NCBI GenBank assembly: GCA_018812525.1
Contig: JAHJDE010000085.1
Location: forward strand, 1 to 56,871
Source of the DNA: Gammaproteobacteria bacterium
GTDB lineage: Bacteria; Pseudomonadota; Gammaproteobacteria; Chromatiales; Chromatiaceae
Length of the DNA stretch: 56,871 nt
Direction: 5' to 3'
Made by a program: the position numbers and the translations under genes
The notes under the pieces: model-generated
What the model was told of the DNA's origin: nothing
The model's input: the letters and a program-made list of their open reading frames with translations, nothing else
Databases searched by the model: none
In this document: positions 10,101 to 18,389 of the stretch, in pieces
Numbering within the stretch: position 1 is the first letter of the stretch
Layout of the letters: each line of letters begins with the position of its first letter

Positions 10101-10715
10101 ATCGAGAAAGCGCACGTCATTCGTGGCCACCACCGGGACGCCCTTGGCCAGTGCCAGATCGACCGCACCGTGGAGGTGGGCCTCTTCGTCCTCCCGTCCG
10201 GTGCGGGACAGCTCCAGATAGTAACGGTCGCCGAAGAGCCGCAGCCAGCCATCCAACAGGGATTCGGCATGTCCCGAGTTACCGGCAAGGATGGCCCGGC
10301 CCACATCGCCCAGGCGCCCGCCGGACAGCAGGATCAGCCCCTCGTTCAACCCTGCGATCCAGGCCCGCTCCAGCATGGGCCGGCCCAGGTGCTGTCCCTG
10401 CCGGTACCCCAGCGACACCAGCCGGGTCAGGTTGCGGTAGCCCTGGCTGTCTTTCACTAATAAGGTCAACCGATCCGGCCGGTTCTCGTCCTCGGGATTG
10501 CGCAGCCAGAGATCGACCCCGGCGATGGGCTTGACGCCGGCGGCCATGGCCGCCTTGTAGAATTTCACCAGCCCGAAGAGGTTGCACTGATCGGTCATGG
10601 CCACCGCAGGCATGCCCAGCTCTGCCACCCGCTGCACCAGGGGCTTGATGCGCACGACGCTGTCGACCAGCGAGTATTCGCTGTGGAGGTTGAGGTGGAC
10701 GAAAGGCTCAGCCAT
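7107..10715 (-). CDS. dnaE: DNA polymerase III alpha subunit with in-frame palindrome insert
   Basis: This is the replicative polymerase of the holoenzyme, about 1202 residues against about 1160 in E. coli. The PHP domain starts with HLNLHSEYSLVDS. The polymerase core shows VGPGRGSGAGSLVAYALKI and the catalytic aspartates in PDFDIDFC. Fingers, tandem helix-hairpin-helix and OB-fold regions follow. Between GLEQRL and QAYEERL, in the linker before the palm, 24 residues (about 305-328) are encoded by a 72-bp perfect palindrome at 9733-9804. Reading frame and flanks are intact, so the gene is likely functional. ATG 10715 is preferred to an upstream TTG. The stop lies in a MITE end. Confidence 0.96.
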   Translation of the reverse strand: MAEPFVHLNLHSEYSLVDSVVRIKPLVQRVAELGMPAVAMTDQCNLFGLVKFYKAAMAAGVKPIAGVDLWLRNPEDENRPDRLTLLVKDSQGYRNLTRLVSLGYRQGQHLGRPMLERAWIAGLNEGLILLSGGRLGDVGRAILAGNSGHAESLLDGWLRLFGDRYYLELSRTGREDEEAHLHGAVDLALAKGVPVVATNDVRFLDPAHFHAHEVRVCIHEGRVLDDPRRPRNYSEQQYLRSAEEMAALFADLPEALENSVEIAKRCNLELTLGKNFLPDFPIPKPFTVDEYFRHESRKGLEQRLNYGDTLLNTPDKDEVYLVKCHRNSQAYEERLELELDVIIKMGFPGYFLIVADFIQWARDNDVPVGPGRGSGAGSLVAYALKITDLDPIEHDLLFERFLNPERVSMPDFDIDFCMDKRDRVIDYVADRYGRDSVSQIITHGSMAAKAVVRDVGRVLGHPYGFVDKLAKLVPFDLKMTLDKALEESEELKQRYDKQEDVHELIDMARSLEGLTRNAGKHAGGVVIAPGDLTDFVPLYCEAGGEGLVSQYDKDDVEEVGLVKFDFLGLRNLTIIDWALKTINRKRAVQGEAPIDITRIPMDDPAVFELLKRAETTAIFQLESRGMKELIKKLQPDRFEDITALVALYRPGPLQSGMVDNFINRKHGREKISYPDAQYQHESLKPILEPTYGVILYQEQVMQIAQVLAGYSLGGADLLRRAMGKKKPEEMARQREGFQQGAADRGIDPELAMRIFDLVEKFAGYGFNKSHSAAYALVSYQTLWLKAHYPAAYMAAVLSSDMDNTDKVVTFIEECRQMRLRVEPPHVNHSDYMFTERDDRTILYGLGAIKGVGESAIEGVMASRRAGGPFADLFQFCKRIDLRKANRRVLEALIRAGALDELGPNRATLMLQLPLALKLAEQQHQSRSAGMGDLFGMDDLDQGMETPAQVMPEPSEEWEDEIRLQGEKETLGLYLTGHPVDRHRDELRQLGCASLGDLVSQENEGGGRRERRLVSVAGMVVSVRHGRTQRGPMASVVLDDRTGRVEATFFSEAYEAFRALLTPDRILIVTGQLVYDDYRGGWSLRAEQAQTIEQARALKASRLLLGIDQSWLRERKIAPKALAQQLRELLEPYRGEGCRMAVKLRAAEAEATLMLGESWRVMPGDELLLGLRRQFGEDVSLEYNRREGGPVRGQGREARAGGA
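9733..9804. mobile_element. 72-bp perfect palindrome inside dnaE
   Basis: Two identical 31-bp inverted arms flank a 10-nt loop. The length is 24 codons, so dnaE stays in frame. The encoded insert reads NYGDTLLNTPDK then DEVYLVKCHRNS. One arm recurs at about 41474-41503, fused to a RAYT-like transposase remnant, which suggests a mobile palindrome family. In the dnaE mRNA sense the loop contains AAGGAUG. Confidence 0.9.
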
Positions 10716-10781
10716 CGGCAAGAAAAGGGGGGGTTAAGGGGATGGGGGCAGTGTAGTGCCGATCAGGGAGCTATTCCAGGC

Positions 10782-10846
10782 TTTAGGCTTTAGGCTGAAT
10801 CTCGGGACTTAAACCTCAAGCCTAAAGCCTCAAGCCTAAAGCCTCA
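10782..10846. repeat. Tandem 7-14-mer inverted array in the rnhB-dnaE gap
   Basis: Short units of the ggctttaggcttta type on the left face several cctcaagcctaaag units on the right, so the array can fold back. A sister array lies after glnD at 30070-30138. It may serve as a transcript end signal, but there is no U-run. Confidence 0.6.
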
Positions 10847-11396
10847 TCCTCACTGGCCCAAAGGATCTGCGGTGCTGGGGGGTGATGCCGAACCGGTCAA
10901 GGGCCTCAAGGTGCTGCCGGGTCGGGTAGCCCTTGTGGGCGGCGAAACCATAACCCGGATAGACCCTGTCCAACTCCCGCATCTCGGCGTCACGGGCGGT
11001 CTTCGCCAGGATGGAGGCGGCGCTGATGGCGGCCAGGCTGGCGTCCCCGCCTACTCGAGCCTCTGCCGCCATCATGAGCCCTGCGGGGACGCGATTGCCA
11101 TCCACAAGCACCAGTCCCGGCGCGGGCTGCAATCCCTCGATGGCCCGCCGCATGGCAAGCATAGTGGCATGCAGGATATTGAGCCGGTCGATCTCCGCCA
11201 CGTCCGCCCGTCCCAGGGACCAGGCCAGGGCCTTGCACCGGATCTCCAGGGCCAGGGCCTCGCGCCGCTTCTCCGATAGCTTCTTGGAATCCGCCAACCC
11301 GGCGATGGGCCGCTCCGGATCGAGGATCACCGCCGCCGCCACCACCGCGCCCACCAGGGGACCGCGCCCCGCCTCGTCCACACCGGCCGTTAACAC
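10836..11396 (-). CDS. rnhB: Ribonuclease HII
   Basis: RNase HII nicks DNA at embedded ribonucleotides and removes RNA from hybrids. The 186-residue protein has the [12 protein letters not shown] motif with two active-site acidic residues near the N-terminus, then [10 protein letters not shown], and VDGNRV with a further acidic residue. It starts at a GTG that overlaps the lpxB stop by several bases, so it is probably translationally coupled to lpxB. The lpxB-rnhB-dnaE order is standard. The C-terminus runs into the tandem repeat array. Confidence 0.95.
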   Translation of the reverse strand: MLTAGVDEAGRGPLVGAVVAAAVILDPERPIAGLADSKKLSEKRREALALEIRCKALAWSLGRADVAEIDRLNILHATMLAMRRAIEGLQPAPGLVLVDGNRVPAGLMMAAEARVGGDASLAAISAASILAKTARDAEMRELDRVYPGYGFAAHKGYPTRQHLEALDRFGITPQHRRSFGPVRMRL

Positions 11397-12532
11397 TGTT
11401 GCTGCAAGAGTTCGATGATGGCCTCCGCCGCCAGTTCCGAGCTGTTACAGTGCAGCTCCCTGTGGATGGCAGCATAGCGGGCCTCGATGCATTCCCTGCG
11501 TGGCCTGTCATCCAGGAGAGCGGTGATGGCCGCCGCGATCCTTTCGGGCTCGCACGCCTGTTGCAGGAGCTCCGGCGCCAGCCCCTCCCCGGCCAGGAGA
11601 TTGGCCATGGCGACGTAAGGCACCCTGATCAGGTGCCGGACAATCAGCGCGGTCAGCCGGCTGACCCTGTAGCCGACCACCATGGGCCGCTTGTGCATCA
11701 GGGCCTCCAGGGTCGCGGTGCCCGATGCGGTCAGGACCAGATCGGCCGCGGCCATGGCGTCGTGGGAATCCCCATCGAGCACCTGGCAATCCAGGCCCGC
11801 CCCGTACTGCCGCAGCATGGCATCCACCAGCGGCCGCAGGCCCTGCTTCGGGCAGGGCAGCAGGAAACGGACGCCCGGCCTTTGCCGCGCCAGGATCCGC
11901 GCCGCGCCGAGAAAGGGGCCGGCCAGGGATTCGATCTCCCGCACACGGCTCCCCGGCAGAATGGCCAGGACCTCATTCCCGGCGGCCAGTGAAAGCCGCT
12001 CGCGCGCCTGCTTCCGGTCGATGGCCAGGGGGATAAGCTCCGCCAGGTGATGTCCCACATAGCGGCAATTGACCCCATGGGCCTCAAGAAAGTCTCTTTC
12101 GAAGGGGAAGATACTCAGGACCAGATCGGCCGCCCTTCGCAGGGTCTTGACCCTTCCCCTGCGCCAGGCCCAGAAGGTGGGGCTGACATAATGCACCGTG
12201 GGGATGCCGGCGGCGCGAAGACGGGTCTCCAGCCCCAGATTGAAATCCGGGGCATCGATGCCGATGAAGAGATCGGGCCGCTCCTTGAGGAAGTGTCTGA
12301 CCAGCTTGCGCCTGGCGCGGAGGAGGCCGGGCAGATGGCGCAGGACCTCCACCAGGCCCATCACGGCCAGGTGCTCCGCCGGCAGAAGCCTTTCGCAGCC
12401 TGCCCGCTCCATGCGCTCCCCGACCACGCCGACAAATTCCACCTGGGGGATACGCTCCCTGAGGGCATGCATCAGACCCTCGCCGAGAAGGTCAGCGGAG
12501 ACCTCATAGGCGACTATGCCGATCTTGGTCAT
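11390..12532 (-). CDS. lpxB: Lipid-A-disaccharide synthase
   Basis: LpxB is the peripheral membrane glycosyltransferase that joins UDP-2,3-diacylglucosamine and lipid X to give the lipid A disaccharide. The 380-residue protein is full length. Characteristic blocks are the N-terminal [40 protein letters not shown] and LPGSRVREI. The usual family start is AGExSGD; here the equivalent reads [10 protein letters not shown], a small departure. It is followed by rnhB with overlap and preceded by about 560 bp of repeats that separate it from lpxA. Confidence 0.95.
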   Translation of the reverse strand: MTKIGIVAYEVSADLLGEGLMHALRERIPQVEFVGVVGERMERAGCERLLPAEHLAVMGLVEVLRHLPGLLRARRKLVRHFLKERPDLFIGIDAPDFNLGLETRLRAAGIPTVHYVSPTFWAWRRGRVKTLRRAADLVLSIFPFERDFLEAHGVNCRYVGHHLAELIPLAIDRKQARERLSLAAGNEVLAILPGSRVREIESLAGPFLGAARILARQRPGVRFLLPCPKQGLRPLVDAMLRQYGAGLDCQVLDGDSHDAMAAADLVLTASGTATLEALMHKRPMVVGYRVSRLTALIVRHLIRVPYVAMANLLAGEGLAPELLQQACEPERIAAAITALLDDRPRRECIEARYAAIHRELHCNSSELAAEAIIELLQQQC

Positions 12533-12560
12533 CGGGCTAGAAAGGCATCCAGGAAACTCA

Positions 12561-12592
12561 TCTTAACCGCCAAGGACGCAAAGAACGCGAAG
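12561..12592 (+). repeat. Short dispersed repeat, ccgcaaaggacgcaaag type
   Basis: The sequence aaccgccaaggacgcaaaga occurs in variant form at 13047-13072 (reverse), 33949-33980, 46068-46098, 46196-46236 (reverse) and 56422-56458 (reverse). This motif is widespread in environmental bacterial genomes. No function is evident. Confidence 0.7.
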
Positions 12593-12667
12593 GAAAACAT
12601 TGAGTTGCATTTACCTGCTTATTCACTGATCGGGTTTGCGATGAACTACAGATAAGTCATTGTATTC

Positions 12668-12832
12668 TTAGCGAGGCTTCGCCTCAGACCGACGAGACAT
12701 GAATTACGCCGCCATACCGTAGGAGCGCCTTGCAGGCGCGATTGGGGTGGTGAAGATCGCGCCTGCAAGGCGCTCCTACGAGTTGCAGCAGAATTTGACT
12801 CAAATGCAAAGCATTCCGGCACTCAAGAACCC
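12668..12832 (+). repeat. 165-bp repeat with 61-bp palindrome, copy 1
   Basis: The central palindrome 12719-12779 has two 24-bp perfect arms. Flanking single-copy-looking sequence is also shared with the second copy at 33717-33879, so the repeated unit is larger than the palindrome. Copies differ by scattered substitutions outside the arms. Non-coding. Confidence 0.85.
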
Positions 12833-12833
12833 T

Positions 12834-13048
12834 AGGAGCTGTCCGGAAATAAGTTGGACAATATCGCGCTCAGATTCAGGTCGGATTTGGTCGATCTGAT
12901 TGAGCAAAACCACCTATTTTCGCGGCAGAACCGCTCCCGCCGCCGTGGGAGCGGCTCTGCCGCGAAACAGATCGATTGAAGATCGGCCAAAGATGGCCTG
13001 AAGATGAGATGCGAGATGTACAAGTTATTCCCGGACAGTTCCTTAGCG
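12834..13048 (+). mobile_element. MITE-like element, about 215 bp, copy 1
   Basis: Imperfect terminal repeats (ggagctgtccggaaataag and its complement) are flanked by TA, as for Tc1/mariner or IS630-type insertions. A central hairpin (about 12921-12967) has arms of the ttcgcggcagaaccgctccc type. A second, inverted copy with one end missing lies at 49515-49697. No transposase for it is in the window. Confidence 0.75.
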
Positions 13049-13094
13049 TGCTTTGCGTCCTTTGCGGTTGATCTGAGAAATTCAGGAGATAGCA

Positions 13095-13865
13095 TCAGCG
13101 CACGATGCTGCGGCGGCAGTCGGCAAAGAACGCCGTAAAGAGGCGGAGCTCGTCGGCATCATCGGCCATTGCGGCGATGCGTACCTGGGCCTCCTCCAGT
13201 TTCAGGCCGGACTTGTAGAGGACCCTGTAGGCCCTTTTGATATTCTGCAGGGCCGTCTCACCGAAGCCCCGCCGCTTCAGCCCCTCGGTATTGATGCCGT
13301 AGGGCTCGGCGGGCTGGCCCGAGACCAGGACATAGGGCGGTACATCCTTGCTCACGGCGCTGCCCATGGCGAGAAAGGCGTGCGCCCCGATATGGCAGAA
13401 CTGGTGGACCATGGCAAAGCCGCTCAGGATGGCCCAGTCCCCAACCCAAACATGGCCGCCCAACGAGGCGGCATTGGAAAGGATGACATGGTCGTCAATC
13501 TGGCAATCGTGGGCCACATGGGTATAGGCCATCAGCAAAACATCGTTGCCGATGCGGGTGAGACCCTGGTCCTGGGCCGTGCCTCGATGGATGGTCGCGT
13601 ACTCGCGTATGGTGTTGCGGTCGCCGATCTCCAGATAGGTCCGTTCCCCGCCATACTTCTTGTCCTGGGGGTCCTCGCCCACCGAGGCGAATTGATAGAT
13701 CCGGTTGTCACGGCCGATACGGGTCGGTCCCTTGATGACCACATGGGGTCCCACGACGGTGCCTGGGCCTATGACCACCTCGGGACCGATGACCGAGAAG
13801 GGACCAACCTCCACGTCATCGGCCAGCTCCGCCCCTGCGTCTACGACAGCCCTGGGATCGATCAC
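13095..13865 (-). CDS. lpxA: UDP-N-acetylglucosamine acyltransferase
   Basis: LpxA performs the first step of lipid A synthesis, transferring 3-hydroxyacyl from ACP to UDP-GlcNAc. The sequence is a left-handed beta-helix of hexapeptide repeats (VVIGPGTVVGPHVVI and so on). The catalytic histidine lies in THVAHDC. A C-terminal helical domain follows (LKRRGFGETALQNIK). About 256 residues from the GTG at 13865, which is one base after the fabZ stop. A longer frame exists upstream but lies wholly within fabZ. The fabZ-lpxA order is conserved. Confidence 0.95.
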   Translation of the reverse strand: MIDPRAVVDAGAELADDVEVGPFSVIGPEVVIGPGTVVGPHVVIKGPTRIGRDNRIYQFASVGEDPQDKKYGGERTYLEIGDRNTIREYATIHRGTAQDQGLTRIGNDVLLMAYTHVAHDCQIDDHVILSNAASLGGHVWVGDWAILSGFAMVHQFCHIGAHAFLAMGSAVSKDVPPYVLVSGQPAEPYGINTEGLKRRGFGETALQNIKRAYRVLYKSGLKLEEAQVRIAAMADDADELRLFTAFFADCRRSIVR

Positions 13866-13866
13866 T

Positions 13867-14298
13867 TCAGTAGTCCCGGGAGGTGCACATGATTTCCGCC
13901 GTCGCGGCAATGGCGCCGTCTACCCTGGCCTCGCCGGAGAACATCCAGATACCACGCTTGGTCCCCTTCAGACGAACCTCCAGGTCGAGACGGTCGCCAG
14001 GCTCAACGGTTCTCTTGAAGCGGGCCTTGTCGATACCGACGAAATAGTAGAGCTTGTTACAGGCCTGTTCCGGTTCGGTCTCCATGGCCAACAACCCCGT
14101 TGCCTGGGCCAGGGCCTCCACGATGAGGACGCCGGGCATGACCGGTTTAACCGGGAAATGACCGGTAAAAAAGGGCTCGTTGAAGCTGACGTTCTTATAG
14201 CCGCGCAACCTTTCACCGGCCACGCACTCCTCGACCCTGTCGATCAGGAGAAAGGGATAACGGTGCGGCAGCAACTCCAGCACCCTTCTAATATCCAT
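13867..14298 (-). CDS. fabZ: 3-hydroxyacyl-ACP dehydratase FabZ
   Basis: FabZ dehydrates 3-hydroxyacyl-ACP in fatty-acid elongation and competes with LpxA for substrate. The hot-dog-fold protein of 143 residues shows [12 protein letters not shown], the active-site His in GHFP and the active-site Glu in [14 protein letters not shown] 14298 is preferred; a GTG three codons earlier is possible. It lies 38 bp after lpxD and one base before lpxA, in the standard lipid A block. Confidence 0.96.
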   Translation of the reverse strand: MDIRRVLELLPHRYPFLLIDRVEECVAGERLRGYKNVSFNEPFFTGHFPVKPVMPGVLIVEALAQATGLLAMETEPEQACNKLYYFVGIDKARFKRTVEPGDRLDLEVRLKGTKRGIWMFSGEARVDGAIAATAEIMCTSRDY

Positions 14299-14336
14299 CG
14301 CGCTCACTTGCCCCCCTAATCCCGGATCGACGTCAA

Positions 14337-15353
14337 TCAGGACTTTTTATCCAGTTTGGCCTCTAAGGCCTTGATGCGTCGCACCAACTCATCCAGGTGA
14401 CGGAAATGGACTGAGTTGCGCAACCACTTCTTGTTCGGTTCGGCGGGAACTCCGCCACTGTAAACACCGGGCTCGGACAGCGAATGGGTGACACCCGTCA
14501 TGGCCGTGCAATGGACGTGGTCGGCCAACACGATATGGCCGGCATAAGCCGATGCGCCCGCAAGGGTACAATATCGGCCGATCCTGGTCGAGCCGGAAAT
14601 GCCCACATGGGCCGCAGCGGCAGTATGCTCCCCAATCTCGGCGTTATGGCCTATCTGGATCTGATTATCCAGCTTGACACCATCCCCGATCACAGTATCC
14701 CGTGCGGACCCCCTGTCGATGCAGGTATTGGCGCCGATCTCCACATCATTGCCAATGCGCACGCCTCCCAATTGCGGGACCTTGACCCAGCGACCATCGT
14801 CATTGGCAAAGCCGAAACCGTCCGCACCGATGACGGCACCCGGCTTGATCAGTACACGCTCGCCCATCACAACCCCATGACCGAGGGTGACGTTGGCCAG
14901 CAGCCTGGAATCGGCGCCGACCCGGCAACGGCGGCCTATGACGCATCCGGGACCAATGTAAACCCTGGCGCCCAGCTCGACCCCCTCTTCGATAACGGCC
15001 ATGGGACCGATACTGACCGCATTGCCCAGCAGGGCAGTATCGGCCACCACTGCAGAGGGATGAACGCCGACGGCTGACCGCTCCTCGGGAAAGAGCAGGG
15101 AGGCGGCCCTGGCGTAGAGAAGATAGGGATTATCCGACAGAAGTGCGCCACAGGGGCAGTCACTCACCCATTCGGGCTTGAGGACTACAGCGGACGCGCC
15201 GGTCCCAGCCAAATGCTTCCGGTAGGCCTTGTTGGCAAGGAAGCTCAGTGCGCCAGGACCGGCATCTTGCAGCGGCGCCACCTGATCGAGGATCAGATCC
15301 CCGTCACCAGTGAACTCGGCGCCGAGCGCCTCGGCAAGCTTAGAAAGCTGCAT
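14337..15353 (-). CDS. lpxD: UDP-3-O-(3-hydroxyacyl)glucosamine N-acyltransferase
   Basis: LpxD adds the N-linked acyl chain in the third step of lipid A synthesis. The 338-residue protein has an N-terminal uridine-binding domain ([16 protein letters not shown]), a long left-handed helix of hexapeptide repeats and the catalytic His in IGHNAEIG. The C-terminus ([19 protein letters not shown]) is a predicted coiled helix. It starts at ATG 15353, 19 bp after skp, and precedes fabZ. Confidence 0.96.
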   Translation of the reverse strand: MQLSKLAEALGAEFTGDGDLILDQVAPLQDAGPGALSFLANKAYRKHLAGTGASAVVLKPEWVSDCPCGALLSDNPYLLYARAASLLFPEERSAVGVHPSAVVADTALLGNAVSIGPMAVIEEGVELGARVYIGPGCVIGRRCRVGADSRLLANVTLGHGVVMGERVLIKPGAVIGADGFGFANDDGRWVKVPQLGGVRIGNDVEIGANTCIDRGSARDTVIGDGVKLDNQIQIGHNAEIGEHTAAAAHVGISGSTRIGRYCTLAGASAYAGHIVLADHVHCTAMTGVTHSLSEPGVYSGGVPAEPNKKWLRNSVHFRHLDELVRRIKALEAKLDKKS

Positions 15354-15372
15354 TGCCAAGGCGCGATCCGGG

Positions 15373-15870
15373 CTATTTCTTCAACTTATCAAGCACGTTC
15401 GCGGTGACATCGAGCCGCTGGCTGAAGTAGACGCCATCGGCGAGGATGACATCAAAGCCCTCGGCCTTGGCAAACTCCTGCACCACTTCCTTGACCTTCT
15501 CACGCAGCTTCTGGAGTTCCTGGATGCGACGCAGGTTGCTGTCTTCGCGCAGGGCGGTCGTATCGCTTTCCAACTGGCGGCGACGCGCCAGGATATCTTT
15601 CTCCAGACGGCCGCGCTCCTCCTCGCTCATGACTGCGCCGTCCTTCTTGAGCTTGTCCAATAGCTCCTTCAGGCGCTTCTGCTTGGCGATCAGATCAGTC
15701 TGGCGTGGCTTGAATTCAGATTCCAGGCGCTTCTGGGCCTGGGAATACTGGGGGGACTCCTTGATCAGCTTCTCGGAATCCACATAGCCGATTTTCAACT
15801 CCTGTGCCGATACGGCAGAGACGAAACCGCAGAGGACAACGGCAGCGGTATATTTAACTAGGGCTTTCAA
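15373..15870 (-). CDS. skp: Periplasmic chaperone Skp/OmpH
   Basis: Skp holds unfolded outer-membrane proteins in the periplasm on the way to BamA. The 165-residue product has a signal peptide (LVKYTAAVVLCGFVSAVSAQ, probable cleavage after the second SA), then KIGYVDSEKLIKESP and a long charged coiled-coil region that forms the chaperone tentacles. I choose the TTG at 15870 because GGAGGT lies four bases upstream. The ATG at 15882 overlaps that ribosome binding site and is less likely. It sits directly after bamA. Confidence 0.9.
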   Translation of the reverse strand: MKALVKYTAAVVLCGFVSAVSAQELKIGYVDSEKLIKESPQYSQAQKRLESEFKPRQTDLIAKQKRLKELLDKLKKDGAVMSEEERGRLEKDILARRRQLESDTTALREDSNLRRIQELQKLREKVKEVVQEFAKAEGFDVILADGVYFSQRLDVTANVLDKLKK

Positions 15871-15888
15871 ACTTACCTCCATCAATGA

Positions 15889-18186
15889 TTAAAATGCGGA
15901 ACCCAGCGTGAACTGGAATATCTGTTCCTTATCCCCTGCCTGGCTGTTGAGCGGCGAGGCCAGACTTATCCCAAAGGGACCCAGGGGAGACAACCACACC
16001 AGGGAGACACCGGCCGAGGCACGAAGCTCGCTGGTATCGAAGGCGTTGGTGTCGCTGAATACGTTACCGACATCGACAAAGGTTCCCAGGCGAACGGTCT
16101 GGCCGGGGATGTCGAAGGGCGGTGGAAAGAACAGTTCCAGGCTACCCGCCGTCTTCAGGTTGCCACCAATGGGGCGCCCACTTATGCGATCAACGGGACC
16201 CAGGCTGTTGGCCTCGTAGCCGCGGACACTCTTGGGGCCGCCGGTGAAATAGTGCTCATAGAAAGGCAGGTCATTCGTATCGCCCATACCATCGCCATAA
16301 GCGACATCGAAGTCAACGGCGAAGATCCACTTTTCCGCCAGCGGGAAATAGCGCTGGTGGCGATATCCCGTCTTGTAGTATTCGAGGTCGCTGCCCGGAA
16401 TGCTCAGCATGCCGTAAAGCTGCTGGTAGCCGCCCTTGGTGGGCAACATGGACTTGTCGCGGGAATCGTGGCTCCAATTGGCGGACAGCTTGAAATTCAG
16501 ATACTCAGTATCGCTACCGTTTGCGGCAATGAAGTCATCAACCGCCCCGGAACGGCCCGTCACGGAATTAAGCTTGGTGTCCTCCAGATCAAAAGAGAGG
16601 CCGATGCGGTCAAACTCGTTGATGGGGATCCCGAAGTTCATCCCAGCCAGCATGGTATCGGTGCTGTAATCGGCGGTGCCGGCCTCATTAAAATCGGTGG
16701 ACTGGTATTTGAGGTTGAAGCCGCGGCTGATGCCATCCACCGTGTAGTAGGGATTGGTGTAGTTGAGTTGATAGAGGGTGTTCACGCTGCTGGTATTGAA
16801 ACCCAGCCCCACCTTCTTGCCGGTGCCGAGAAAGTTGTCCTGCTTGATGCTGGAGCTGAACATGACGCCCTGCTCCTGGGAGTAGCCCAGGCCGGCCATC
16901 AGGGAACCGGAACTCTTCTCCTTGACGGAGACATCCACATCCACCTGGTCGGTGGAACCGGGGACCGGCTTGGTCTCCAGACTGACCTCCTCGAAATAGC
17001 CCAGGCGCTGCAAACGCTCCTTGGAGAGCTTGACCTTGGTCCCGGAGAACCAGGCGGACTCCATCTGCCGGATCTCGCGGCGCAGGACCTCGTCACGGGT
17101 ACGGGCATTGCCCTTCATGTTGATGCGGCGGACATAGACCCGCTTGCCGGGGTCGACAAAGAAGGTCAGGGCCACGGTCTTGTTGGCCTCGTCGATATCC
17201 GGGATGCTGTTGACGTTGGCGAAGGCATAGCCATTATCGCCCATCAGCTCGGTGATCTTTTCCGAACTCTCGACCGCCTTCTTGCGGGAAAAGACCTCGC
17301 CGCGACTGATGCGGATGAGCGGAAAGAACTCCTCCGGATCCACAACCAGGTTACCGGCCAGCTTTAGATCGCTGATGGTGTAGACATCGCCTTCATGGAT
17401 ATTGATGGTGATGTAGATGTCCTGTTTGTCCGGTGAGATGGTGACCTGGGTCGAGTCGATACGGAAGTTGATGTAGCCCCGGTCCAGGTAATAGGACTTC
17501 AGGGACTCCAGATCCCCGGCCAGCTTCTGGCGGGAGTATTGATTGTCCTTGGTGAGGACTGTGAGCCAGCCCCCGGTGCTGAGCGCCATGGCACTCAGCA
17601 AATCGCCATCCTTAAAGGCCTCGTTGCCGACGATGTTGATCTGCTTGATACGCGCCGACTGACCCTCGGCGATATCGATGGCGATGGCGACGCGGTTGCG
17701 CTCCAGGGGCGTGACCGTGGATTTCAGGGTCATGCCGTACTTGCCGAGGCTGAAATACTGGCGATTCAGCTCACGCTCGATGCGGTCCAGCACGGACTGA
17801 TTGAAGACGCGGCCCTCGGCGAGACCGATATCCTTCAGGGCCTGCAACAGCTTCTTGTCTTCGATGCTCTTGTTGCCTGAAATATCGATCTTTGCGATGG
17901 CGGGGCGCTCCTGGACGAAGACCACCAGGACCGGGCCTTCGCGCTCGAGCCGCACATCCTTGAAGAACCCCGTCTTGTAGAGGGCGCGGACGACATCGCC
18001 CGTCTCATCACTGCTGATGGTCTGCCCGACCTGTACGGGAAGGTAGTTGAATACGGTGCCGGCGGAGATTCTTTGCAACCCCTCCACCCGGATATCCTTG
18101 ACGGTAAAGGTCTCGGCGCTGACCGATAGAGGCACGAGCAGCAGCAAGGAAGTTAGTAATCGGGACTGGCGAGAGGAAAAACGCAT
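15889..18186 (-). CDS. bamA: Outer membrane protein assembly factor BamA
   Basis: BamA is the Omp85 core of the BAM complex that folds beta-barrels into the outer membrane. The 765-residue product has a signal peptide (RLLTSLLLLVPLSVSA), five POTRA domains beginning at FTVKDIRVEGLQRIS, and a C-terminal 16-strand barrel. The conserved loop 6 motif appears as VRGYEANSLGPVD, and the terminal signature ends FQFTLGSAF. ATG 18186 is chosen because it directly precedes the signal peptide; the frame is open further upstream without a plausible leader. It follows rseP and precedes skp. Confidence 0.97.
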   Translation of the reverse strand: MRFSSRQSRLLTSLLLLVPLSVSAETFTVKDIRVEGLQRISAGTVFNYLPVQVGQTISSDETGDVVRALYKTGFFKDVRLEREGPVLVVFVQERPAIAKIDISGNKSIEDKKLLQALKDIGLAEGRVFNQSVLDRIERELNRQYFSLGKYGMTLKSTVTPLERNRVAIAIDIAEGQSARIKQINIVGNEAFKDGDLLSAMALSTGGWLTVLTKDNQYSRQKLAGDLESLKSYYLDRGYINFRIDSTQVTISPDKQDIYITINIHEGDVYTISDLKLAGNLVVDPEEFFPLIRISRGEVFSRKKAVESSEKITELMGDNGYAFANVNSIPDIDEANKTVALTFFVDPGKRVYVRRINMKGNARTRDEVLRREIRQMESAWFSGTKVKLSKERLQRLGYFEEVSLETKPVPGSTDQVDVDVSVKEKSSGSLMAGLGYSQEQGVMFSSSIKQDNFLGTGKKVGLGFNTSSVNTLYQLNYTNPYYTVDGISRGFNLKYQSTDFNEAGTADYSTDTMLAGMNFGIPINEFDRIGLSFDLEDTKLNSVTGRSGAVDDFIAANGSDTEYLNFKLSANWSHDSRDKSMLPTKGGYQQLYGMLSIPGSDLEYYKTGYRHQRYFPLAEKWIFAVDFDVAYGDGMGDTNDLPFYEHYFTGGPKSVRGYEANSLGPVDRISGRPIGGNLKTAGSLELFFPPPFDIPGQTVRLGTFVDVGNVFSDTNAFDTSELRASAGVSLVWLSPLGPFGISLASPLNSQAGDKEQIFQFTLGSAF

Positions 18187-18389
18187 GGTGATGTTATCCG
18201 GGTTCTTGGGTTTTCTCTGCCGATGATAGCGCGTCAAACCGCGCGCGCCCATCTTACGGGTGGCCACAAGTATATAGATCGGACGGGTAAATTAGAAGCG
18301 CGTGATCGAGCTTCCAGCGTCTTTTTTTTTCAATGTAATCAATGGGTTTTACGGCGCAAAAGCTAGAAATCACTTTAAGAAACCCGGCT

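Noticed and set aside
12719-12779. Perfect gtaggagcg palindromes as terminators
   Set aside because: They lack a T-run on either strand and occur as part of longer repeats.
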